From positions 2,395,501 through 2,459,500 of the forward strand of contig NZ_CP120678.1 of NCBI RefSeq assembly GCF_030273445.1: a DNA stretch of 64,000 nucleotides, given 5' to 3'. A model generated the notes under the pieces. That model had not been told where the DNA came from. It saw only the letters and a program-made list of their open reading frames with translations, and searched no databases. Numbering within the stretch: position 1 is the stretch's first letter; every line of letters starts with the position of its first letter. The translations under genes were made by a program, and so were the position numbers. This document shows positions 15,200 to 24,824 of this stretch, one piece after another. The DNA comes from Selenobaculum gibii. GTDB lineage: Bacteria > Bacillota > Negativicutes > ICN-92133.

Positions 15200-17539
15200 A
15201 TGCTCAGAAAACCAATTTTATTTTATATTATCTTTCTTTATCTATTTGCAATTTTCTTTTCATTCGGTGAAGTGTTTGCCAAAGAGAAAAAAATAATTAA
15301 AGTCGGATATACCAATTATGCAAACCTAATTGAGAAAAAGTCTGATGGCAACTTTGATGGCTATGGAGTTAACTATTTAGCTGAAATTGCTAAATATACA
15401 GGTTGGGAATACGAATTTATTAATAACACTTGGGGAAATAGCTTGGATAGCTTAAAAAAAGGTGATATTGATTTAATGTTACCTGTTAAATATACAGATG
15501 AACGTAATGAATATTTTGATTATTCAAAGTATCCCATTGGCTTTGAATCGAGCGTTATCTACACAAATCAAGCAGATGCTTATTATAACGATGCCAAGTT
15601 TCTTGAAGGGAAACGAATTGGGATAGTAAAAAAAAGTTTTGAATCTGACACGTTAACACATTATGCAAAAGAATATGATTTTAGTTATATACCTATAGAA
15701 TATGAATCTACTGGACAAATGCTTACTGCTTTAGAGCAACAAAATGTAGATGCTATATTAAGCGGGAGTTTATTCCACCCAATAAATTTAAAGGTGATTG
15801 CGAAATTTTATCCAGAACCGCTTTATTTCATTACTCGAAAAGATGACATTGATGTTATGCGTTCACTTAATGATGCATTAACGCAGATTAAAACCCATTC
15901 ACCTTATTTTGATACAGCCTTGTACCAAAAATACTATGGAAATAGCGATTATAGTATTCAGCCTTTTTTTACACGCGAGGAAGCTGAACTCGTTCAAAAT
16001 ATGCCACCCATTAAAATAGGTCTCATTTCTAATCGTCATCCCATCGCTTTCAAAGATGCTTCCACTGGCGAAATGGCTGGAATTTCTAAAGACATTTTGA
16101 CCTTAGTCAGTGAAATTACTGGTCTAAAATTTGAATTTGTTCCTATTCCCTCTGGAGTAAATCCACTTTATTACCTTCAAACAAACGACATTTCTTTTGT
16201 TGTCTATCCTAGTATAGATACCCCAACTCTAATAAATAATGATTTTATCATTCCAAGTTCTCTCCTTACAACCTCTTTAATGATTGTCGGTAGATCTGGC
16301 GAAAGTTATAGTGCGTCAGATAAGCCTACAGTCGCAATTTTATCTGGTCTAGATGTCTATGATGAGATTGTAAAAAAGAACTTTCCCAATTGCAAGATAA
16401 CCCATTTAGAAAGTGTTGAAGAATGTTTAAATGCCGTAAAAAATCATAAAGCCGATTTAATGATTCAAAATTCTTATGTTCTTGATTATCAGCTGCAAAA
16501 CCCACAATTTGAAGACCTTGCTATTCATCCCACTGCCCTTTCCTATGAACAAATATCTATAGCATGTTTAAAAAGTATCGATCCTCGACTTATCACCCTA
16601 CTAAATAAAACTATCAATTCTTTACCCAAAGCTGAAATCGACCAATGTATTATTAAAAACACCGTAGCTAAGCCATACAAATTTACAATCAAAGATTTAA
16701 TTTATAAATATGAATATCCGTTAATATGTATCTCTATATTAGCATCATTTTGTATTTTTCTTATTTTATATACCTTAAAACAACGTCACCAACACATCAA
16801 AATCTTACAAGCAAAAAACAAAGAATTATCTAAAGCCATTTTACAGGTCAAAACAGTAAATGAAGCTAAAAGCCGTTTCTTATCTAACATTTCACAAGAA
16901 CTAAGAGCACCGATGAACGCAATTATTGGAATAACGGAGTTGGCAAAACAAAATATAAGTAACATCCCCAAAATGAAATTTTATTTAACGAAAATATCTT
17001 TTGCTTCAAAGATACTACAGAACATTGTAAATGATGTTTTGGATATGTCAGCAATTGAAACTTCTAAATTGAAAATTTCTCATACAATTTTCGATTTAAC
17101 ACAAACTTTATCTACTTTAAATTCTATGTATTATGCACAATGCAAAGAAAAAAATATAGAGTTTGATTTAATCATAAGGGGTATGACGGAGGAAATCGTT
17201 CGAGGCGACCAAATGCGCTTAAATCAAATTTTATTAAACCTTCTATTTAATGCATTAAAACGCACAAAACAAAATGGTAAAATCCAGCTTATTGTTACCC
17301 AAGAAGACATTAAGGAAAATAAAGTTTATCTACAATTTACAATTTTTGATACTGGAATTGGAATTCCAAGCGAAATAAAAAAAGAAATATTCCACACCCT
17401 TGAACAAGCGTTCATTTCTGATCCTATAAAATTTAAAGGTTCAGGGCTTGAGTTATCTATTGTAAAAAACTTGGTAGATTGCATGGATGGTACCATTTCT
17501 CTTAAAAACGTTGAAAAAAAAGGAAACTTTTTACAGTAA
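15200..17539 (+). CDS. Hybrid sensor kinase, N-terminal part (kinase half, lacks phospho-His)
   Basis: The order is signal peptide (1-27), two tandem SBP_bac_3 solute-binding domains (about 35-260 and 265-490), one membrane helix (about 508-528), a short coiled coil, a HisKA-like domain (about 557-625) and an HATPase domain (about 665-779). This is the BvgS/EvgS layout. The HisKA motif reads NISQELRAPMNAI, so the accepting His is Gln 566 (CAA at 16895). In the ATPase, DTGIGIP is present, but G2 is GSGLELS rather than GTGLGLS. The frame ends at 17537-17539, while the -1 frame continues with FTVTLPFGLVEKK into two receiver domains. The start is ATG 15200 behind GGAGG. Confidence 0.85.
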   Translation: MLRKPILFYIIFLYLFAIFFSFGEVFAKEKKIIKVGYTNYANLIEKKSDGNFDGYGVNYLAEIAKYTGWEYEFINNTWGNSLDSLKKGDIDLMLPVKYTDERNEYFDYSKYPIGFESSVIYTNQADAYYNDAKFLEGKRIGIVKKSFESDTLTHYAKEYDFSYIPIEYESTGQMLTALEQQNVDAILSGSLFHPINLKVIAKFYPEPLYFITRKDDIDVMRSLNDALTQIKTHSPYFDTALYQKYYGNSDYSIQPFFTREEAELVQNMPPIKIGLISNRHPIAFKDASTGEMAGISKDILTLVSEITGLKFEFVPIPSGVNPLYYLQTNDISFVVYPSIDTPTLINNDFIIPSSLLTTSLMIVGRSGESYSASDKPTVAILSGLDVYDEIVKKNFPNCKITHLESVEECLNAVKNHKADLMIQNSYVLDYQLQNPQFEDLAIHPTALSYEQISIACLKSIDPRLITLLNKTINSLPKAEIDQCIIKNTVAKPYKFTIKDLIYKYEYPLICISILASFCIFLILYTLKQRHQHIKILQAKNKELSKAILQVKTVNEAKSRFLSNISQELRAPMNAIIGITELAKQNISNIPKMKFYLTKISFASKILQNIVNDVLDMSAIETSKLKISHTIFDLTQTLSTLNSMYYAQCKEKNIEFDLIIRGMTEEIVRGDQMRLNQILLNLLFNALKRTKQNGKIQLIVTQEDIKENKVYLQFTIFDTGIGIPSEIKKEIFHTLEQAFISDPIKFKGSGLELSIVKNLVDCMDGTISLKNVEKKGNFLQ
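17514..17532 (+). other. -1 frameshift site joining kinase and receiver frames
   Basis: Eight A (17514-17521) are read GAA AAA AAA, followed by GGAAAC and five T (17528-17532). Shifting by -1 here joins the ATPase end to FTVTLPFG, the usual last strand of HATPase domains, and on to the receivers. A AAA AAA is a classical slippery heptamer, but a one-base loss in either run would look the same. Confidence 0.75.
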
Positions 17540-17577
17540 CACTTCCATTTGGTTTAGTTGAAAAAAAATCATCCAAA

Positions 17578-18366
17578 GTGCCACCTTTATATAAAAATAT
17601 TCGCATTCTATTCATCGATGATAATGTTAACAGCGTAGAATATGCCTCATTTATTTTAAACCAAATGAATCTCACCTACGATTATGCAAAATCTGGGGAA
17701 AGTGCATTAGATTTTATTAAGGCGGAGTACTATGAACTATGCTTTATTAATTATGATTTGATTAATAAAGATCCTACACTTCTTAAGAAACTTCGCGAAA
17801 CATCTCTTCAAAATATATTTATTACGATTTTTTCAGCATATTATTTACTTCATACTATTGAATCAATACAAGCCGATGGAGCAAATTTAGTTTTAACTAA
17901 ACCATTTTTCAAATCTACTCTTTTTGATGCTTTTATCGCATTATCCACAGAAAATCACTTAAACGAATCTACACCCCACCATTCTTTTAACTTTTCCGGA
18001 CATTGTGTATTGCTATTAGAGTCTAACGACACGAATTTAAAAATTCTTTATGAACTTTTGAACATTACAGGCATTAAAATTATTACAGCCAATAACGGGC
18101 AAAAAATTGTCGATAAATTTTTAACGGCATCCAAAAACGAATTTGATTTAATTTTTATTGATATAGATAATTTATCATTAGGCGGTTATCAGGCGATTGA
18201 GAGGATTAGAAACTGCACACATGATTGCGCAAAAACAATCCCAATTATCGCAATAAAATCAGATTTATCTATTACAGGTGAAGATTCGAGTGAAATAACC
18301 GATAGAATCATCAAACCTATTGATGCCCGTAAATTATATCCATTATTAAAAAAATATATCAAATAA
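17578..18366 (+). CDS. Receiver-domain half of the split hybrid sensor kinase
   Basis: The 262 codons encode two receiver domains and no output domain. The first (about 5-125) keeps the acidic pair FIDDN and the Lys in LTKPF, but the phospho-acceptor position reads LCFINYDL, so Asp is Asn. The second (about 135-262) has the acidic pair changed to LLESND but keeps LIFIDIDNLSLGGYQ with the Asp. The nominal GTG at 17578 has no ribosome site. The coding sense extends upstream to join the kinase half after a -1 shift, so I read it as the C-terminal part of one protein. Together with the missing His, it suggests a degenerate or non-phosphorylating relay. Confidence 0.75.
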   Translation: MPPLYKNIRILFIDDNVNSVEYASFILNQMNLTYDYAKSGESALDFIKAEYYELCFINYDLINKDPTLLKKLRETSLQNIFITIFSAYYLLHTIESIQADGANLVLTKPFFKSTLFDAFIALSTENHLNESTPHHSFNFSGHCVLLLESNDTNLKILYELLNITGIKIITANNGQKIVDKFLTASKNEFDLIFIDIDNLSLGGYQAIERIRNCTHDCAKTIPIIAIKSDLSITGEDSSEITDRIIKPIDARKLYPLLKKYIK

Positions 18367-18670
18367 ACCTTTTATTCTTTTTTAAATTTCCATGTAATAT
18401 ATTAACTATAGGATAAAAATTTTTAATAAGCGAAAAATAACATAAGACTTGCTTCATAGGAAGTGTATCTTCTTAAAAAATCCCATAAAAAGGCAGATTA
18501 TTTCTGTCTTTTTATTTTTACAATAACTTTTTTAGAATTAAAGATTGTCATCCTCTTACAAGAACGCTATGATAGAAACAAGACTTTTTCAGTGACCGAC
18601 CTATTGGCGTAGCGATTCACCCATGGTCTCAACTTGGTCACCCCATTTTATATAAATCGGAGGGACTCCC
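18367..18670. other. Intergenic region upstream of the DedA-like gene
   Basis: About 300 bp hold a terminator at 18487-18513 and a possible structured leader near 18590-18650. There, GTGACC at about 18591 can pair with GGTCAC at about 18635, enclosing CCCATGGTCTC. I see no gene. Confidence 0.4.
18487..18513 (+). terminator. Terminator after the hybrid sensor gene
   Basis: AAAAAGGCAGA (18487-18497) pairs with TCTGTCTTTTT (18503-18513), one mismatch, followed by ATTTTT. Confidence 0.7.
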
Positions 18671-19360
18671 TTGCAATCAATAAAAACTGAAACGTATTTA
18701 AAAATCTTTGTGCTTGCTCTGCTGATTTTTGTTATTGTTGCCATATATTTATTTAACCCTAACTTTTTCCCTTTATTATGGGCAATTACAACGAGCGGCG
18801 ACATTGATAAAATCGCTGAGTATCTACGCTCTTTTGGAGTTTGGGCAATGTTGCTTAGTTTTATCATAGATGTACTAATCAACGCGCTTGGCTTTTTACC
18901 ATCAATTTTTATTTCAACCGCAAACGGTGTTGTTTTTGGTATTGGCTGGGGAGTTGTCATTTCCTGGCTTGCAGAAACAGTAGGTGTTGTCATTAGTTTT
19001 ATTTTGATGCGTAGTATTTTACGCTCTTCCGCGGAGCGATTAATTGCTAAGAGCAATTATCTGCAAAAAATTGATGAGTTCAGTGGTGAAAATGGCTTTA
19101 AAATGATGCTAATCGCTCGGACATTACCTTATTTTCCCTCGGGAATTATTACGGCCATCGGAGCACTCAGCCAAATCAGTCTACGAGATTACATTATTGC
19201 CAACCTAATCGGCAAATTCCCCTCAACTGCACTAGAAGTCATCATTGGGCATGATGCTGTCAACTATGACAAAAATATCGATCGATTAGCAATTATAGTA
19301 ATCGTTGCCGTCCTTGTATACGGCGTTATTCTCTGGTATCAAAGAAAGTTTAAAAAATAA
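18671..19360 (+). CDS. TVP38/TMEM64 (DedA superfamily) membrane protein
   Basis: This is a 229-aa polytopic membrane protein of the VTT/SNARE-associated group, which includes lipid scramblase-like transporters. Membrane segments are visible at about 12-33, 52-75, 78-118 and 197-222. The conserved re-entrant regions are NALGFLPSIFISTANGVVFG near residue 75 and IARTLPYFPSGIITAIGAL near 147. The start is TTG 18671, 7 nt after GGAGGG. It stands alone and shares a bidirectional terminator (19354-19385) with the convergent NERD gene. The substrate cannot be read from sequence. Confidence 0.87.
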   Translation: MQSIKTETYLKIFVLALLIFVIVAIYLFNPNFFPLLWAITTSGDIDKIAEYLRSFGVWAMLLSFIIDVLINALGFLPSIFISTANGVVFGIGWGVVISWLAETVGVVISFILMRSILRSSAERLIAKSNYLQKIDEFSGENGFKMMLIARTLPYFPSGIITAIGALSQISLRDYIIANLIGKFPSTALEVIIGHDAVNYDKNIDRLAIIVIVAVLVYGVILWYQRKFKK

Positions 19361-19385
19361 AGCTGCCCATAGGCAGCTTTATTTT
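19354..19385. terminator. Bidirectional terminator
   Basis: A 14-bp stem AAAATAAAGCTGCC pairs with GGCAGCTTTATTTT around CATA. It overlaps the end of the DedA-like gene and ends 1 bp before the NERD gene. Confidence 0.88.
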
Positions 19386-19386
19386 T

Positions 19387-20115
19387 TTAGCAAAGCATTC
19401 TCAACCGCTTAATCGTTCGTTTAAAATCATCACGACTGAATTCAGTGCTCGGTTCATAGTTTAATATATAGTTTTCAACATCTTCACTCGAAGTAAACAC
19501 TTTTGTTTTCGTCGTTTTTACAAAAACACTTGCATTAGGGTTGCTAAAAACCAAAATTCCCTCCACCCATTGACGGCGTATTCCCTGACTACGCAGATAT
19601 TGTGCAATATTACGGGCATGACGTTTTGTCTGCCTGATTGGATTTTTCATTTTATTACAATAAGTTTTTCCGTGCTTACCTATTTTTTCTTGCTTCCACT
19701 CATCCTCTTCTTCTGACCCACGAATAAATCCATTGTGATTCTTTACCTCTATTGCAAAAATCCCATTTTCACCAACAACTAGAATATCTATTTCATCTGC
19801 ACAATTTTTTTCATTCAATCGACAATTGGTAAAAATTCGATATTGATTTGGCAAATATTTTTTTAAATGTTTTAGTATCTGTTTTTCCCCTTTTGCACCA
19901 ACACGAAATATTTTTGCCCTGCGCCAATAATAATACGCCATAAAAAAGAAAATACATGGCAAATAGTTATATATATTACCAAAACTACTCCAATCACTAA
20001 ACTTAAAAAGATAGATCCAGTATGCGATTGGCAATAAAAACAAAATTATACTCCATAAAAAGTATTTACTTGCTTTTACGTTTAAACTTCTGCTTCCTTT
20101 ATGCAAGATTGCCAT
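19387..20115 (-). CDS. NERD domain membrane protein
   Basis: The 242-aa protein has two N-terminal membrane helices (about 18-37 and 46-63) and a cytoplasmic NERD domain from about 70 to 190. NERD signatures are GAKGEKQILKHLKKYLP, EIDILVVGENGIFAIEVKN near residue 115 with the D and E-x-K nuclease-like residues, and a Trp-containing EEDEWKQ. The family is related to restriction-type nucleases, but its biological role is mostly unknown. The start ATG 20115 lies 6 bp after the stop of the LtaS-like gene, so the two are probably cotranscribed. Confidence 0.85.
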   Translation of the reverse strand: MAILHKGSRSLNVKASKYFLWSIILFLLPIAYWIYLFKFSDWSSFGNIYNYLPCIFFFMAYYYWRRAKIFRVGAKGEKQILKHLKKYLPNQYRIFTNCRLNEKNCADEIDILVVGENGIFAIEVKNHNGFIRGSEEEDEWKQEKIGKHGKTYCNKMKNPIRQTKRHARNIAQYLRSQGIRRQWVEGILVFSNPNASVFVKTTKTKVFTSSEDVENYILNYEPSTEFSRDDFKRTIKRLRMLC

Positions 20116-20121
20116 AACAAA

Positions 20122-22125
20122 TTACCCTTTCTTCTCTACCAACTGATTCCCATATTTGCTACGCCACCAAGAAATACTGCGAATCATTTCTACATTTTCA
20201 TTGATTTTCTTCATATCTGGCTCTCCCTGTGCATTTACGTTAAAGCGATATGGCTGTGGGCCAATTTCTGTTATTCCAATATCATCTGGCGTAATCCAAA
20301 AACCATAATTTATCCCCATTACATTGCCTCTCGTCAAGCTTTCTCCCAATGCATAATATTCAAAGCCTTTTGGTGCGATTAACTCCATTAGTGTTGCCGT
20401 GATATTAATATGACTGCCTGCCGCTCTTTCTGGCAGGCTATTTTTATCAATCCCCACACCACTAACAATAAGCGGAATTGCATAACGCTCGTATCTATTT
20501 GGAGTCTTATCTATATTCAATCTGTCCGCATGATCACCAACGATGATAAAAATACTGTCCGGATAAATTTCTCGAGCCTTACTTACAAAATGGGCCAGCT
20601 GCTTATCTGCATACCAAAAATGCCCCAATTTTTTTAATAAGTCTTCATCATTTTTCATTTCTTCTGGCAAGGCATTTCGAACTAACTCTTTATCAAATCC
20701 AGCTTTCTCTAAGTCAACAGTAAACGGCGAGTGGTTGGATACATTAAGTACCAAGTTAAAGCTCATCTTATCATTCTTACTACCATCTAACACTGCGTTG
20801 TACAAATATTCATCATCACAGCCCCATACATTACCTTCTGTTTCTCCATAATCACCGCGTCCATAAAACTTATCAAATCCCTGTGCCAACGCAAAATCAT
20901 GAATCCGCTCCCACGAATTTGGTCCTGCATACCAAAAACACGTCTCATAGCCAAGTTTTTTCATATTCACTGCAATTGCCGTTGGATACGCTTCACGGTA
21001 CGCTTCTGGTAAATGTGTCAAATATAAATTTGCATCAGCAAAACCTGTCAAAATTCCCATGACTCCAGAAATTGTGCTCATCCCATTAGGCAACATTGAT
21101 CCAAGATAATCACTATCGGAGCGATTGATTATCTCTTTGACTCCATCTGTAATATGCAAATTCTCATATTTAGAAAGTAACGGCCAGTTTGCATAACTTT
21201 CCGAAACAATAAGAAAAACATGTTGCGGCGGTTTCTCACGCAAGCCAACAGCATGATGCTTTAAATAATCATCCAAATTATTTGAATTTAGCTTTTTTCC
21301 CGACAAAGCTTCAGCGTAATGTTGAATTTGCTCTGGCTCAAACGCTAGTCCTGTAGAATTCTCTAATCGGCTATCCATTTCGTAAGAGCGATATAACGCT
21401 TGCACATCATCGAGAATTGCTTCATTGAGTAATTGATCCTTCGTTACCCCAGCATTTTCCCAATCAATATCCCCAACATAGCTCAGGCTGCCACCAAAGC
21501 GAATCCATAAAATCGCCTGATAAAGTAAACAAATAAAAACCACGCGCAAACAAATCGTATAGTTCACTTTAGACATGCGTGGCAACCGCCATACATGACC
21601 CCAATTCTGCCACCACAAGAAAATACGACAAATAAAAAATCCAGCAATTCCAACCCCCAAAAGACGAACTGGCAGTTGAAACTCTTCTATTAAAGAAATG
21701 AACAATGCATAGGTATCATCTTTAAACGTATTAAAAATCAATTGATTAAATCCTGAATGAAACTGCTCATAATATGGAATTCGCGCAAAAAATAGCAGCG
21801 TTAATAGAACTATCCATATACAGCCTGTTATCTGCAAAAATTGCGTTCCTTTGTATGGACGATATAAATATCCAATACAACCGACCAAGAAACCGATTGC
21901 TGTTAAAAGTCCCATGCTTTTCATACTAAGCCTTAATCCATAGAAAAGAGCAGTAACTATGTCCACCCCTTCTGTTGCTAAACCCAAATATGTATACATC
22001 AAACCGATGAATAAAATTCTATATCCGCAAACTAAAAACAATAAAAAAAGAAATAACTTCCCAGCCTGCCATAATAACTCATAAAAGTTATCCCAATTCA
22101 GTACTTGTCGCCAATAATTCGCCAA
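20122..22125 (-). CDS. LtaS/MdoB-type membrane sulfatase (phosphoglycerol transferase family)
   Basis: The 667-aa protein has five N-terminal membrane helices within about the first 220 residues and a large extracellular alkaline-phosphatase-fold domain. Seen there are VFLIVSESYANWPL near residue 302, a Thr in NGMSTISGVMG near 345 that could be the nucleophile, WYAGPNSWERIHDF near 412 and IFIIVGDHADRLN near 543 with metal-binding D and H. The family transfers phosphoglycerol or similar groups to polymers or lipids outside the cell. It starts with TTG 22125 behind GAGGGGG. The target polymer is not deducible. It lies upstream of the NERD gene. Confidence 0.87.
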   Translation of the reverse strand: MANYWRQVLNWDNFYELLWQAGKLFLFLLFLVCGYRILFIGLMYTYLGLATEGVDIVTALFYGLRLSMKSMGLLTAIGFLVGCIGYLYRPYKGTQFLQITGCIWIVLLTLLFFARIPYYEQFHSGFNQLIFNTFKDDTYALFISLIEEFQLPVRLLGVGIAGFFICRIFLWWQNWGHVWRLPRMSKVNYTICLRVVFICLLYQAILWIRFGGSLSYVGDIDWENAGVTKDQLLNEAILDDVQALYRSYEMDSRLENSTGLAFEPEQIQHYAEALSGKKLNSNNLDDYLKHHAVGLREKPPQHVFLIVSESYANWPLLSKYENLHITDGVKEIINRSDSDYLGSMLPNGMSTISGVMGILTGFADANLYLTHLPEAYREAYPTAIAVNMKKLGYETCFWYAGPNSWERIHDFALAQGFDKFYGRGDYGETEGNVWGCDDEYLYNAVLDGSKNDKMSFNLVLNVSNHSPFTVDLEKAGFDKELVRNALPEEMKNDEDLLKKLGHFWYADKQLAHFVSKAREIYPDSIFIIVGDHADRLNIDKTPNRYERYAIPLIVSGVGIDKNSLPERAAGSHINITATLMELIAPKGFEYYALGESLTRGNVMGINYGFWITPDDIGITEIGPQPYRFNVNAQGEPDMKKINENVEMIRSISWWRSKYGNQLVEKKG

Positions 22126-22202
22126 AATTATAGCCCCCTCTCCTAAGAAAGTAAAACACTAGACAGTTTCTACTTAATTAGACAAAATCTTTTTACCAAT
22201 AT

Positions 22203-22230
22203 AAAAACAGCCTCGCAAAAGGCTGTTTTT
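22203..22230 (-). terminator. Terminator after the deoR-type gene
   Basis: AAAAACAGCC pairs with GGCTGTTTTT around an 8-nt loop, 29 bp past the stop of the regulator gene. Confidence 0.85.
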
Positions 22231-22258
22231 ATGAGGTATCCCACACTATCCTTTAATT

Positions 22259-23017
22259 TTAGATTAGCTCTATACTATATTGTGTTACTTTATTCTTCAC
22301 TACATCACTTAATCCCATATCTGTAATCATACCATCAAAATCTGTGATAGCAGCATATTTATAATTTCCATCATGGCTGAATTTATTTACTTCTGCCAAT
22401 AAATAGGTCCGCCGACTTGTCTTTAATGCCGCATCTTTCGTCAAGCCGTCATCTACGCCATACGTCGTAACCTCATTATCATAGACATTAATTCCTGCTG
22501 CCCCCAAAAAAGCAATATCGAATTTAAATTGCAATAATATCTGTATCGTCATTGCGCCGAAAAAACCATCTCGCTCATCATTTAATTCGCCGCCGACAAA
22601 AATTACGCGTTGGGTCGCTTCTTTTAAAACGAGCAATACTTCAAGCATATTTGTAATAACCGTAATTTTTTTATTAGAAACTGCAATCAACTTTGCAACT
22701 TCAATATTTGTCGTAGAAAGATCGAGAAATACTACATCGCCCTCTTGTATCAGTTCTACCGCCTTACTAGCAATTATTTTTTTCCCTTCGAGATTCTGAC
22801 ATTTCCTTGCACTCACTTCAATCGCATGCGGATTAGAGCGAATACTAACCGCACCACCATAAGCGCGTTTTAATAAATTTCTTTTTTCTAATGATGCCAA
22901 ATCTTTGCGAATACAATCTTCCGTAACATCAAAGCGTTCACTTAGTTCTTTGACCTTTACTTTTCCAAATTTACGCACCATCTCTAAAATTTGCTCTTTG
23001 CGTTCCTCAACAAACAT
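22259..23017 (-). CDS. DeoR-family transcriptional regulator
   Basis: The 252-aa protein has the N-terminal DeoR winged helix (ERKEQILEMVRKFGKVKVKE, then DVTEDCIRKDLASLEKRNLL and RAYGGAV) and a C-terminal sugar-isomerase-like sensor domain with VFLDLSTTN near residue 95, ITVITNMLEVL near 120 and FVGGELNDERDGFFG near 140. Such regulators usually respond to sugar phosphates. The start ATG 23017 is chosen for the GGAG site 7 nt upstream; a start at 23038 has none. No sugar kinase or PTS gene lies next to it. galE upstream is the only sugar gene near. Confidence 0.88.
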   Translation of the reverse strand: MFVEERKEQILEMVRKFGKVKVKELSERFDVTEDCIRKDLASLEKRNLLKRAYGGAVSIRSNPHAIEVSARKCQNLEGKKIIASKAVELIQEGDVVFLDLSTTNIEVAKLIAVSNKKITVITNMLEVLLVLKEATQRVIFVGGELNDERDGFFGAMTIQILLQFKFDIAFLGAAGINVYDNEVTTYGVDDGLTKDAALKTSRRTYLLAEVNKFSHDGNYKYAAITDFDGMITDMGLSDVVKNKVTQYSIELI

Positions 23018-23099
23018 CTTCTCACTCCAATAAAACAAGACTTAATTCAGGAAGATTTTAGCTTCGTCTGAATTTTAGTCGCAATCGAGAATATTTCCA

Positions 23100-24821
23100 T
23101 CAAATCATACTAAACTGCCAATTTCCATCACCAGATAAATGCAATTGTTGCTTATGATATTGATGTAATGTCGAACGATGTCCAATACTTAAAATTGCAG
23201 CGTTCGGCAAATTTTCTTTTAATAATTTATACATCACAGCTTCCGTTTTTTCGTCAAGTGCTGATGTAGATTCATCTAAAAATACAATATCAGGTTTCGC
23301 TAACAAAACCCTGGCAAAAGCCACCCGCTGCTGCTCACCCAATGATAAGATTCTCGACCAATCATCCACTTCATTTACTCTATCAAAAAAATGTATAAGT
23401 TCACATTTTTCCATTACATTTTTTATTTCCTGCTGCGAAACCAAACTGTTCTCCTGTGGATACAGCAAGGCATCACGCAAACTTCCCAAAGGCAAATATG
23501 GACGCTGTGGTAAAAAGAAGCACTGATGACCATCTGGAATCTGCACCTCACCTTCTCCAAAAGGCCAAATCCCAGAAATCGCTCGTAACAATGTACTTTT
23601 TCCACATCCAGAATCTCCTGTAATTAAGATAGTTTCGCCAGGTGCAATATTAAAATTCAAATTGTTTAATAGCACACGCCCTGTTGGCAAAGTAACATCT
23701 AAAGATTTCACCTGGAAATTATTATCTTGAACAGGTTTGATTTGTGTTTCTCCTTGGATCTGTTCAACCTTTTCCATATTATTCGTAAAGTTCACTAAAC
23801 GATTAACGACCGACTGCCACTGTGCAATCGTCGCATAGCTCTCAACAAAGAACGATAACGCCGTTTGTACTTTATCAAAAGCAGTCAAAGTCTGCATAAT
23901 CCCGCCCCATTGGATCTGTTTGGCAAAATAAGCTGGTACAATCAAAAAGATTGGTACAATAATTGCAGTCTGCCCATAGATATTTACAAACCAGGACAAT
24001 CTTTTTTGATATTTCATTAATGAAAAATAGTTTTTTACTACAGATCTAAAGCGCCCCTCAACATTTTTATTTTCCGCTTTTTCACCACCATAAAAAGCTA
24101 TGCTTTCACCATTTTCACGATAGCGAATTAACCCAAAACGAAAATCCGCTTCCAAGCGCTGTTGATCAAAATTGAGTCTAACGAGCGGGTTCCCAATTTT
24201 TGTTGTTAAGTAGGTTCCACCAATTGCATAAATTAAGCATATCCATACCATATAGCCATGAATTTCAAGACTCATACTTCCAAGCGGCAAGGCAATGACA
24301 CCTGACAACTGCCATAAAATAACGATAAAAGCAACTAGCGTTGTAATCTGCCGTAAAAAACCTAATAATAAAGTTAACGTTAATTCCACAAAATCGCGAA
24401 TATCTTCCGTCATACGTTGATCAGGATTATCCGTTTGATTTTCAATCACCTGCATTTTATAATAATTGCGCGCCTGTGACCACTTGTCTAAATAGGACTT
24501 CGTCATCCACTTTCGCCAATTAATCTGTAACATTTGCCTTAAATAAATTGAATAAACCGATAGTGCAACATACGTAAATGCCACTACAGAAAAATATCCA
24601 ATAAGCGGCAAAAAACTATCTTTATCATAATTTTGCAAAGATGTATAAAATTCGTTATACCATTGATTAAGTAAGACAAGCGCATAGACAATTGCAAAGT
24701 TCATTGCAATAACGATGCCAAAAAGCCCTCTCGCTTTCCACTTTTCTTCACTATTCCAATAACCTTTTGTTAACTTCCATACGCCTCGAAAAAAATCTCG
24801 ATTCATATTTAATTTTTCCAT
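23100..24821 (-). CDS. SbmA/YddA-type ABC transporter, fused permease and ATPase
   Basis: The 573-aa protein has a six-helix membrane half of the ABC_membrane_2/SbmA-BacA type (residues 1-340), with QMLQINWRKWMTKSYLDKW near 90 and NPDQRMTEDIRDFVE near 130 as family marks. An ATPase half follows with Walker A TGDSGCGKSTLLRA near 405, ILSLGEQQRVAFARVLL near 495, Walker B PDIVFLDESTSALDE near 515 and SIGHRSTLHQYH near 545. Known relatives move peptides or cobalamin. It begins 3 bp after the galE stop, so it is in a galE operon. The substrate is unknown. Confidence 0.88.
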   Translation of the reverse strand: MEKLNMNRDFFRGVWKLTKGYWNSEEKWKARGLFGIVIAMNFAIVYALVLLNQWYNEFYTSLQNYDKDSFLPLIGYFSVVAFTYVALSVYSIYLRQMLQINWRKWMTKSYLDKWSQARNYYKMQVIENQTDNPDQRMTEDIRDFVELTLTLLLGFLRQITTLVAFIVILWQLSGVIALPLGSMSLEIHGYMVWICLIYAIGGTYLTTKIGNPLVRLNFDQQRLEADFRFGLIRYRENGESIAFYGGEKAENKNVEGRFRSVVKNYFSLMKYQKRLSWFVNIYGQTAIIVPIFLIVPAYFAKQIQWGGIMQTLTAFDKVQTALSFFVESYATIAQWQSVVNRLVNFTNNMEKVEQIQGETQIKPVQDNNFQVKSLDVTLPTGRVLLNNLNFNIAPGETILITGDSGCGKSTLLRAISGIWPFGEGEVQIPDGHQCFFLPQRPYLPLGSLRDALLYPQENSLVSQQEIKNVMEKCELIHFFDRVNEVDDWSRILSLGEQQRVAFARVLLAKPDIVFLDESTSALDEKTEAVMYKLLKENLPNAAILSIGHRSTLHQYHKQQLHLSGDGNWQFSMI

Positions 24822-24824
24822 ATA

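Noticed and set aside
18601-19056. Minus-strand frame of 151 codons over the DedA-like gene
   Set aside because: It is antisense to conserved membrane motifs; no family features and no start signal.
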